A stretch of 22,728 bases of DNA from Gaiellasilicea sp035525905 (lineage in GTDB: Bacteria; Actinomycetota; Thermoleophilia; Gaiellales; Gaiellaceae): the NCBI GenBank assembly GCA_035525905.1, contig DATLDK010000147.1:1-22728 (forward strand). The letters are read 5' to 3'. The stretch's first letter is position 1; the number at the start of each line of letters is the position of its first letter. The position numbers and the translations under genes are program-made. The notes beneath the pieces were generated by a model, which saw nothing but the letters and a program-made list of their open reading frames with translations, was not told where the DNA came from and ran no database searches. Shown piece by piece: positions 15,106 to 21,152 of this stretch.

Positions 15106-15881
15106 ATCAGCCTCTTCTCGGTCAGGAAGGCAACGATCTGGTCGGCAGCGCTGCCGTCGTCCTCGATCTTCCGGGTGTCCCCGCGCGGGGGTGGATCGGA
15201 AAGGCCGAGCACTTCGGTACGCGATCCCTCCGCGCCGACGCTGCTCGCCTCGACGCCCAGATCAGCCAGCGAGAGGGTCTCCTGGGGCTTCGACTTCGCG
15301 CCCATGATCCCCTTCAGTGAGGGGTAGCGCGGCTCGTTGATCGAGTCGGCGACGGCGACCACCGCCGGCAGGGGCGCCCGGATGACGTCGTAGCCGAACT
15401 CGGTCTGCCGCTTCCCGGTGAGCGAGCCGCCGTCCAGGGTCAGCTCGGCGACTTGCGAGATGACCGGACGGCGTAGGCGCTCGGCGACAGCCGCCCAGAG
15501 CACCGCGCCGTCGGAGTCGGAGGACTGCTGGCCGAAGAGGACGAGATCCGGCTGCTCGCGGTCGAGCGCCTTGGCAAGGACGCGGCTCGTGGCGAGGAGG
15601 TCTGACCCGGCCGCGCCTTCGTCGCAGACGAGGACGGCCCGATCGGCGCCCATCGCGAGCGCCTTGCGCAGCGAGTTCAGCGCACGTTCGGGGCCCATCG
15701 AGACGACGACCACCTCACCGTCGCCCGTCGCGGCCTTGAGGCGCAGCGCCTCCTCGACTGCGTTCGCGTCGAAGGCATTCAGCGCCCCCTCTCCGGAACG
15801 GTCGAGGCGCTTCGTCCCCGGATCGATCCGCTTGTGCGCGGTTGCGTCCGGCACCTCCTTCACGCACACGGCGATCTTCAT
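15102..15881 (-). CDS. etfB: Electron transfer flavoprotein subunit beta
   Basis: Pairs with EtfA and binds AMP; together they shuttle electrons from acyl-CoA dehydrogenases to ETF-QO. The 259-residue protein opens with MKIAVCVKEVPD, has the central NAFDANAVEEALRLK (35-49), VLFGQQSSDSD and the recognition-loop area PRYPSLKGIMGAKSK. ATG 15881 is chosen because the family motif starts there and a -10-like box lies eight bases upstream; the longer open frame before it is non-coding. etfB, etfA and ETF-QO follow one another with four-base overlaps, which makes a tightly coupled three-gene unit. A dehydrogenase gene is not in view. Confidence 0.96.
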   Translation of the reverse strand: MKIAVCVKEVPDATAHKRIDPGTKRLDRSGEGALNAFDANAVEEALRLKAATGDGEVVVVSMGPERALNSLRKALAMGADRAVLVCDEGAAGSDLLATSRVLAKALDREQPDLVLFGQQSSDSDGAVLWAAVAERLRRPVISQVAELTLDGGSLTGKRQTEFGYDVIRAPLPAVVAVADSINEPRYPSLKGIMGAKSKPQETLSLADLGVEASSVGAEGSRTEVLGLSDPPPRGDTRKIEDDGSAADQIVAFLTEKRLI

Positions 15882-15895
15882 CGTCCGTGACTCTA
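15882..15895 (-). promoter_or_regulatory. Candidate near-leaderless promoter of the etf operon
   Basis: On the minus strand TAGAGT (15895-15890) is followed by eight bases and ATG 15881. A start seven bases after the box leaves a leader of one or two bases. No Shine-Dalgarno is present. The same TANNNT-N8-ATG layout precedes the large mutase subunit. Confidence 0.42.
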
Positions 15896-15974
15896 ACGAT
15901 GCTTCCCGCCGCACTTCGACAGAGCGGTGTCGAGCAGGTTTTACCCCTTTTGAGCGGCATTCTGCCGAGAGCCA

Positions 15975-16002
15975 TGCTAGGCTCCCGCCCTTCGAGCTCG
16001 AA
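15975..16002 (+). promoter_or_regulatory. Candidate extended -10 promoter and palindromic operator of the M23 gene
   Basis: TGC-TAGGCT (15975-15983) has the form of an extended -10 element. Just after the expected transcription start is a perfect 12-bp palindrome, TTCGAGCTCGAA (15991-16002), ending 11 bases before ATG 16014. Upstream lie a short hairpin CGGCA-TTC-TGCCG (15955-15967) and the T-rich string at 15940-15951. A repressor at the palindrome would block clearance. The layout supports regulation, but the regulator is unknown and the palindrome could be chance. Confidence 0.4.
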
Positions 16003-16013
16003 CCGGTACTTCG

Positions 16014-16904
16014 ATGACAGTCACCCGGACGACAGCCCGAGGAGCACTCCTCACCTTGCTCGTGCTCCTGCTCACCGCAGGTGCGGCCGCCGCATCCTCT
16101 ACGGCGAAGGTGCCGACGCTCGTGTTTCCGGTGCTCGGGGAGGCCACCTACACCGACGACTTCGGCGACGCGCGCGGTCAGGGCCGGCATGAGGGGAACG
16201 ACCTGATGGCGCCGAAGCAGGCCCTCGCCCTCGCCGCGGAAGGGGGCACGGTGAAGTTCTGGACGACCTCTTCCCGAGCCGGCTGCATGCTCTACCTGGA
16301 AGGCGAAAGCGGCACCGAATACCTCTACATCCATCTGAACAACGACCTCACGCTGGAGAACGACAACCGGGGGAGCTGCGTGCCCGGCGTCGCCTACGCG
16401 AAGGGACTGAAGAGCGGCGCCAGGGTCCTCGCGGGTGAGCCGATCGGCTTCGTCGGCGACTCCGGCGATGCGAACGGGATCCAGGCGCATCTTCATTTCG
16501 AGGTGCATCCGAACGGTGGCGGCGCGGTCAGCCCGTATCCCTACCTCCGCAAGGCCAAGCGCCTGCTCTTCGCAGCCCGCACCGGCAGCACCTTCACCCT
16601 CGCGCTCACCGGCAAGGTCGTGGCGGCTGCAGGCGAGGATCTGCAGCTCAGCCTCGACCAGGTCCGCTCCTGGCCCGGCGGACGCAAGATCAAGCAGTCC
16701 GGATTCAAGGTTGGGGTCGCCGTCCCGGAAACCGCGTCGCTCGAGGGGATCGATTCGCCGATGGGCCTTGCGTTTCCCGCGCTCGACCTGCTGACGAGGG
16801 GCCTACCCGTCACGGTCTGGACCGAGCCCGCGAAGGTGACGCTCGCCGCGCAGACCGGCGCGAAAGGCGCGCTGGCCGCCTCCCGGGTCGTCGTCAAGCC
16901 CTGA
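16014..16904 (+). CDS. Secreted M23 (LytM-type) peptidase
   Basis: A predicted exported zinc peptidase that cuts peptidoglycan cross-links. Residues 1-27 form a signal peptide (basic start, long Leu-rich core, AAAA end). The LytM zinc site is complete: His59 and Asp63 in RHEGND, His108 in YLYIHLNND, and His160-x-His162 in AHLHFEV. The peptidase domain covers about 37-185. The remaining 110 residues have no recognised motif and may be a small beta-rich wall-binding part. No Shine-Dalgarno is obvious before ATG 16014. It converges on the small mutase subunit with 15 bases between stops. Whether it remodels wall or acts on outside targets is open. Confidence 0.9.
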   Translation: MTVTRTTARGALLTLLVLLLTAGAAAASSTAKVPTLVFPVLGEATYTDDFGDARGQGRHEGNDLMAPKQALALAAEGGTVKFWTTSSRAGCMLYLEGESGTEYLYIHLNNDLTLENDNRGSCVPGVAYAKGLKSGARVLAGEPIGFVGDSGDANGIQAHLHFEVHPNGGGAVSPYPYLRKAKRLLFAARTGSTFTLALTGKVVAAAGEDLQLSLDQVRSWPGGRKIKQSGFKVGVAVPETASLEGIDSPMGLAFPALDLLTRGLPVTVWTEPAKVTLAAQTGAKGALAASRVVVKP

Positions 16905-16919
16905 ATCGGACCTAAAAGG

Positions 16920-17327
16920 CTAGACGGGGATCTTCGCGCGCAAGAAGTCGACGATCTCGCTCGTCGGCGCGCCCGGCGTGAACACCTCGGCGACTCCCTT
17001 GCCCTTCAACTCCTCGGCGTCGTCCCCCGGGATCGTGCCGCCGACGACCACGAGCACGTCTTCCACCCCGTTGGCCTTCAGCCCGTCGAGGATGCGGGGG
17101 ACGAGGGTCATGTGCGCACCGGACAAGATCGAGATTCCGACGGCGTCCGCGTCCTCCTGGATCGCGGTCTCCACGATCTGCTCCGGCGTCTGGTGCAGGC
17201 CGGTGTAGATCACCTCCATCCCGGCGTCCCGGAGGGCCCTCGCGATGATCTTCGCCCCGCGGTCATGGCCGTCCAGGCCGGGCTTCGCGATCACCACTCT
17301 GATCTTCCGGGCCCCAGGGGTAGACAT
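16920..17327 (-). CDS. Methylmalonyl-CoA mutase-type small subunit (cobalamin-binding domain)
   Basis: A 135-residue stand-alone B12-binding domain. It carries the base-off motif DxHxxG as Asp19-Gly-His21-Asp-Arg-Gly24 and the later SILSG and GGTIPGDD segments that hold the nucleotide tail. In split mutases this subunit partners a large catalytic chain, here most likely the one at 19405-21072. With it, the enzyme would interconvert methylmalonyl-CoA and succinyl-CoA, though other acyl-CoA mutases share this small subunit. ATG 17327 has a TATACT box nine bases upstream. It is transcribed alone, divergent from an MBL-fold gene. Confidence 0.93.
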   Translation of the reverse strand: MSTPGARKIRVVIAKPGLDGHDRGAKIIARALRDAGMEVIYTGLHQTPEQIVETAIQEDADAVGISILSGAHMTLVPRILDGLKANGVEDVLVVVGGTIPGDDAEELKGKGVAEVFTPGAPTSEIVDFLRAKIPV

Positions 17328-17342
17328 AGGTCGGCAAGTATA
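17328..17342 (-). promoter_or_regulatory. Candidate near-leaderless promoter of the small mutase subunit
   Basis: TATACT (17342-17337, minus strand) is the best -10 match in the window and lies nine bases before ATG 17327. The opposing gene starts only 20 bp away at GTG 17348, so its promoter must overlap this one; AAGTAT or TATAGG on the plus strand are weak candidates. No Shine-Dalgarno precedes the ATG. Confidence 0.45.
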
Positions 17343-17347
17343 GGGAG

Positions 17348-18061
17348 GTGCGGCTCTCTGTCATCGGCTCGTCGCCCGCCTGGCCGAACCCCGGCGGGGC
17401 CTGCTCGGGGTACCTCGTGGACGACCGGCTGCTGCTCGATTGCGGCCCCGGCGTGCTCGCCAAGCTGCGGCTGCGGGAACCGTGGCCGACGCTCGAGGCG
17501 ATCGCGATCACGCACTTGCACCTCGACCACTGGGGCGACCTGGTCCCGTGGGTCTGGGGCAGCCTGTTCGGGCCGGGTCAGACATTGCCGAAGCCGGAGC
17601 TGTGGCTCCCGCCGGGCAGTCGCGACGAGCTGAGGCCTGTCCTGTCCTGTCTCGGCAGCGAGGACATGTTCGACCGCGCTTTCACGGTCTCCGAGTACGA
17701 AGCGCGGACTCCGTTCGTTGCAGGCGGGCTCGAGGTGACCGCAGTGCCAGTCGACCACTACGACGTCCAGGCCTTCGGCTTCCGGGTCCAGGGAGACCGT
17801 ACGCTGGCCTACTCGGGAGACAGCGGCCCCTCGGAGGCGCTGGCGGAACTGGCTCGCGACGCCGACCTACTCCTCTCCGAGGCGACGCTCGACAACGGCG
17901 GCTACGACGGACCCGAGCGGGGGCATCTGTCGCCGGAAGAGGCCACTGACGCAGCGACGGACGCTCATGCGCTCCGGGTCGTGCTCACGCACCGCCCGCT
18001 GGAGCGTCCGGCGCCACCGGGCGCCGAGCTCGCCTATGACGGGCTCGAGCTCGAGTTCTAG
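17348..18061 (+). CDS. MBL-fold metallo-hydrolase (RNase Z-like)
   Basis: A 237-residue cytosolic metallo-beta-lactamase-fold hydrolase. The dinuclear metal site is visible: THLHLDHWGDL (HxHxDH), a histidine in VPVDHYDV, Asp in AYSGDSGP and the late VLTHRP. SEATL and HLSPEEA are typical of the RNase Z/ElaC and related phosphodiesterase branch, but the exosite arm of tRNase Z is not evident, so tRNA processing should not be assumed. The start is GTG 17348, which begins the first strand (RLSVIGSSP). It diverges from the small mutase subunit and converges with the next gene, sharing the palindrome CTAG as both stops. Confidence 0.85.
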   Translation: MRLSVIGSSPAWPNPGGACSGYLVDDRLLLDCGPGVLAKLRLREPWPTLEAIAITHLHLDHWGDLVPWVWGSLFGPGQTLPKPELWLPPGSRDELRPVLSCLGSEDMFDRAFTVSEYEARTPFVAGGLEVTAVPVDHYDVQAFGFRVQGDRTLAYSGDSGPSEALAELARDADLLLSEATLDNGGYDGPERGHLSPEEATDAATDAHALRVVLTHRPLERPAPPGAELAYDGLELEF

Positions 18062-18795
18062 AGCGACCGTTGGTACGCGCGCTGCGCCCGGCGCGACCGG
18101 CGACGCTCGATCACGAGGAGCACGGCCGGGACGAGCAGGGCGAGCGCGACCAGGCCGGCAGGAACGACCAGCCATACGGTCCCAAGGCTCGTCGACGCCG
18201 AGACCGGTGGCCGGAGGTCGACCCGGAAGGGTGAGCCATCGGAGCTGGTGGGGCGAGGGCTGCTGTCCCCTCCCCCGCGCGGTGACCACGAGTCCACGAG
18301 CCAGCGCCGCTCGGCCCCTTCGCCGACGGCACGCAGCGACATGTTGAAAACCATCGGCCGCACCTCCGCTCCCGGCGAGGGGAAGACCGCCACCTGCAGC
18401 CCGATCTCATCCGAGTAGGAGTAATCGAACTTCCAGCGTGCGTCGTCGACGGGATAGGGAATCACCGGTATGTCCCCATGCCGCCAGTGGGCGAGCGTGG
18501 TGCCGGTGCGCAGGTTCGGGCCGACCAGCTCGTAGGCTCGCTCGGCGTGGTTGCGCCTGACGGCGGTGTGGACGAACCGAGCAGCAGTCGCGATCACCTG
18601 ACGCCGCTCGGCGGCAGCCATCTTGACCGGGATCGGCGGCTCGTACAGGTCGGCCCGTCCGTGTCGCGGCGCCTCCACGATCGTCGCGGTGTCCCAGTAG
18701 AAGACGCTGAGGAACGCTCCTGCCGCTACGACGGCGAGCAGGAGCCCACCCTTGAGCGCACGCCGCCGGAACCTCGGCGACGAGAGCGCCCTCAT
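18058..18795 (-). CDS. Membrane protein of unknown function, paralog B
   Basis: I do not recognise a named family. The 245-residue protein has an N-terminal basic stretch and membrane helix (about 15-33), an extracytoplasmic domain (about 60-175) and a second helix (205-229) with a strongly basic tail (RRRSRRAQRAYQRS). The middle domain clearly matches the upstream gene: both have RF-x-x-TAV, a LR-x-G-x-T segment, GDIPV (107-111) followed by a YP, and RRWLVDSW-PR (163-173). It is about 100 residues in the size and style of NTF2-like or stress-response wall domains, but this is only a guess. ATG 18795 lies seven bases after the upstream stop. Its stop TAG interlocks with that of the opposing MBL gene. 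Confidence 0.8.
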   Translation of the reverse strand: MRALSSPRFRRRALKGGLLLAVVAAGAFLSVFYWDTATIVEAPRHGRADLYEPPIPVKMAAAERRQVIATAARFVHTAVRRNHAERAYELVGPNLRTGTTLAHWRHGDIPVIPYPVDDARWKFDYSYSDEIGLQVAVFPSPGAEVRPMVFNMSLRAVGEGAERRWLVDSWSPRGGGDSSPRPTSSDGSPFRVDLRPPVSASTSLGTVWLVVPAGLVALALLVPAVLLVIERRRSRRAQRAYQRSL

Positions 18796-18802
18796 GTCGC
18801 TG

Positions 18803-19342
18803 TCAACCCCGGTCGGTCGGTATCTGCGGGGCAGCGCGCGGAACCCAGTAGTTGACCAGCCAGCGCGAGCCCGACCCCTTGCCTGACTTCTTGAGGCCGA
18901 TGTAGAACACCTGCGGCTTCGTCTTCTTTGCGTCCTTCGGCAGCAGTGCGACCTCGAGGATCGCCTCGTCGGGGTAGGACTCGTCCACCTTGAAGGTCGC
19001 CTTGTCGATCTCTTTCGCGGGGTAGTAGACGACCGGGATGTCGCCCTGCAGCCATTCGCGCCTCGTCATGCCCTGGCGCAGCTCCGGGTGCGCGAGCGCA
19101 TACGACTCGCCGAGATTCTGGCGCGCCACCGCCGTGAGGATGAAGCGGCCTGCCACCTTGCGCGCCTCGACGTCGAGCGGGACCTGCTTGCGCGGCGTGA
19201 AGATCTGCGCAGGCTCGCTCGAAGGCGGCGTCGCCTGCGAGCGCCCGGTGTCGCCGACCCACGCGACGGCGACTGCAACCACGCCCGCCACGAGGATCAG
19301 GCCGGAGAGGAGCGAGAGGGAACGGCGCGTGGGTGGACTCAC
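18803..19342 (-). CDS. Membrane-anchored protein of unknown function, paralog A
   Basis: A 179-residue protein with one N-terminal membrane helix (about 9-29) and an extracytoplasmic domain that shares its pattern with paralog B: RFILTAVARQN (66-76), GDIPVVYYP (100-108) and RWLVNYWVPR (160-169). It lacks paralog B's C-terminal helix. Family and role are unknown to me. GTG 19342 is the start: a TACCCT box ends six bases before it, and the N-terminal SPPTRRS plus helix makes a normal membrane anchor. Together the two genes form a short operon of duplicated, membrane-held domains, likely acting together at the cell surface. Confidence 0.8.
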   Translation of the reverse strand: MSPPTRRSLSLLSGLILVAGVVAVAVAWVGDTGRSQATPPSSEPAQIFTPRKQVPLDVEARKVAGRFILTAVARQNLGESYALAHPELRQGMTRREWLQGDIPVVYYPAKEIDKATFKVDESYPDEAILEVALLPKDAKKTKPQVFYIGLKKSGKGSGSRWLVNYWVPRAAPQIPTDRG

Positions 19343-19354
19343 GGTCGCAGGGTA
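19343..19354 (-). promoter_or_regulatory. Candidate leaderless promoter of the paralog pair
   Basis: TACCCT (19354-19349, minus strand) is followed by six bases and GTG 19342, the same box and spacing as in front of prfA. The predicted transcription start is the G of the start codon. No Shine-Dalgarno is present. Confidence 0.5.
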
Positions 19355-19378
19355 AGACGACGGCCGTGAGGTTGGGTT

Positions 19379-19403
19379 AGACGTAAGTTAAGTGTACGTG
19401 TCT
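19379..19403 (-). terminator. AT-rich imperfect hairpin after the large mutase gene
   Basis: AGACGTA (19379-19385) and TACGTGTCT (19395-19403) can pair with a two-base bulge around a nine-base AT-rich loop. It lies two bases past the TAA of the mutase gene. It stands out in a GC-rich genome. It lacks a T-run, so it may be a weak or factor-assisted terminator, or an operator for the downstream promoter at 19354. Confidence 0.3.
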
Positions 19404-19404
19404 G

Positions 19405-21072
19405 TTAGAAGACCGGCGTCTCGCGCCAGATACCCCAGACCTCGCGCCACGCGTCGCAGATCTCCCCCATGGTGACGTAGTCGCGGGCGGCGTCGAGGAT
19501 GAGGGGCATCAGGTTGACGCCGTCGCGGCCGGCCGCCTGCTTGAGCTCGGCCAGGTGCCGCTCCACGAGGGCGGAGTCGCGCCGGCCCTTGAGCGCCTTC
19601 ACGCGCTCGATCTGCTTCCCCTCGAGGGCAGCGTCGATCTTGAGGATCTCGAGTGGCGTCTCGTCGTCGAGCACGTAACGGTTGACGCCGACGACGACCC
19701 GCTCTCCGCGCTCCACCTCCTCCTGGTAGCGAAACGCAGCGTCTGCTATCTCTCGTTGCGGAAAGTTTTGTTTGATCGCCTCGACCATTCCGCCCAGCTC
19801 CCGGATCCGCTCGAAATACTCGCAGGCCTGCGCCTCGATCCGGTTGGTCAGGTCCTCCAGGTAATAGGAGCCGCCGAGAGGATCGATCGTATTCACCACC
19901 CCCGTCTCGTGCGCGATCACCTGCTGAGTCCGCAGCGCGATCCGGACCGCGTCCTCGGTCGGCAGTGCGAGCGCCTCGTCGTAGGAGTTCGTGTGCAGGC
20001 TCTGCGTCCCACCGAGCACCGCCGCCAGCGCCTCGATCGCCGTCCGGACGATGTTCACTTCCGGCTGCTGTGCGGTCAGCGACACCCCCGCCGTCTGGGT
20101 GTGGAAACGCATCAGCCACGAGCGCGGATTACGAGCGCCGAAGCGGTCACGCAGCTCGCGCGCCCAGATCCGACGCGCGGCCCGGTATTTCGCGATCTCC
20201 TCGAAGAAATCCAAGTGCGCGTTGAAGAAGAAGGAGAGTCGAGGCGCGAACTCGTCTACGTCCAACCCCCGCTCGACCGCCCACTCGACGTACGTGAAAC
20301 CGTCCGCTAGCGTGAACGCAAGCTCCTGCGCAGCCGTCGAGCCCGCCTCGCGGATGTGGTAGCCCGAGATCGAGATCGGATGCCACTGCGGCAGCTCGGT
20401 CGCACACCACTCGACCATGTCCGTGACCAGCCGCATCGACGGCTCCGGCGGGAAGATGTACTCCTTCTGGGCGATGTACTCCTTCAGGATGTCCGTCTGG
20501 ATCGTTCCCCGCAGCGCCGACGCCGGCACGCCCTGCTGCTCCCCGACGGCGACGTAGAACGCCAGCAAGATCGCGGCCGGCGAGTTGATCGTCATCGACG
20601 TCGACACCTCGCCCAGCGGGATCCCGGCAAACAGCGTCTGCATATCCTCGAGCGAGTCGATCGCCACACCCTCCCGGCCCACCTCGCCCAGCGAGCGCGC
20701 GTGATCGGAGTCGTAACCCATCAACGTGGGCATGTCGAAAGCCGTCGACAAGCCGGTCTGGCCATGCTCGAGCAGGTAGCGGAAGCGCTCGTTCGTCTCC
20801 TCGGCGGTCCCGAAGCCCGCGAACTGGCGCATCGTCCACAACTTGCCGCGATACATGGACGGATACACACCACGCGTAAAGGGATGCACGCCCGGATACC
20901 CGAGATCACGCTCGTAATCCAGATCCACCGTGTCCGGAGTCGCCAACGGCACGTTCTCCAGCCCCGAGATCGTCGAGAACAACTCCCCCTGCCGCTCCGG
21001 TGAGCGCCCGTACAGCTCTTCACGCCAGGACTGAGTCGCGTCCAGGGAACCGCGATCCTCGGTCGTCGCCAT
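19405..21072 (-). CDS. Methylmalonyl-CoA mutase-type large (catalytic) subunit
   Basis: The TIM-barrel chain of a B12-dependent acyl-CoA mutase, 555 residues and ending before any cobalamin domain, so it needs the separate small subunit. YPSMYRGKLWTMRQFAGFG (70-88), GLSTAFDMPTLMGYDSD (107-123), FPPEPSMR (207-214) and SISGYHIREAG (234-244) are family motifs. Tyr74, Arg214 and His239 align with the residues that contact the methylmalonyl-CoA carboxylate and radical in the Propionibacterium enzyme (Tyr89, Arg207, His244). Isobutyryl-CoA mutases change the Tyr and Arg, so methylmalonyl-CoA is the more likely substrate. ATG 21072 has TACAAT eight bases upstream. It is not in the same unit as the small subunit, and the chaperone meaB is not in the window. 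Confidence 0.93.
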   Translation of the reverse strand: MATTEDRGSLDATQSWREELYGRSPERQGELFSTISGLENVPLATPDTVDLDYERDLGYPGVHPFTRGVYPSMYRGKLWTMRQFAGFGTAEETNERFRYLLEHGQTGLSTAFDMPTLMGYDSDHARSLGEVGREGVAIDSLEDMQTLFAGIPLGEVSTSMTINSPAAILLAFYVAVGEQQGVPASALRGTIQTDILKEYIAQKEYIFPPEPSMRLVTDMVEWCATELPQWHPISISGYHIREAGSTAAQELAFTLADGFTYVEWAVERGLDVDEFAPRLSFFFNAHLDFFEEIAKYRAARRIWARELRDRFGARNPRSWLMRFHTQTAGVSLTAQQPEVNIVRTAIEALAAVLGGTQSLHTNSYDEALALPTEDAVRIALRTQQVIAHETGVVNTIDPLGGSYYLEDLTNRIEAQACEYFERIRELGGMVEAIKQNFPQREIADAAFRYQEEVERGERVVVGVNRYVLDDETPLEILKIDAALEGKQIERVKALKGRRDSALVERHLAELKQAAGRDGVNLMPLILDAARDYVTMGEICDAWREVWGIWRETPVF

Positions 21073-21086
21073 CGCCCGGCATTGTA
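21073..21086 (-). promoter_or_regulatory. Candidate near-leaderless promoter of the large mutase subunit
   Basis: On the minus strand TACAAT (21086-21081) lies eight bases before ATG 21072, with CGGACA about 18 bases further upstream as a fair -35. The spacing matches that of the etf promoter. No Shine-Dalgarno is present. Confidence 0.48.
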
Positions 21087-21152
21087 GGTGCGCCCTAGAC
21101 GAGCTGTCCGGATTTCACGTCCACCTGCGAGGCTGGGAGACTGCAGCACGAG

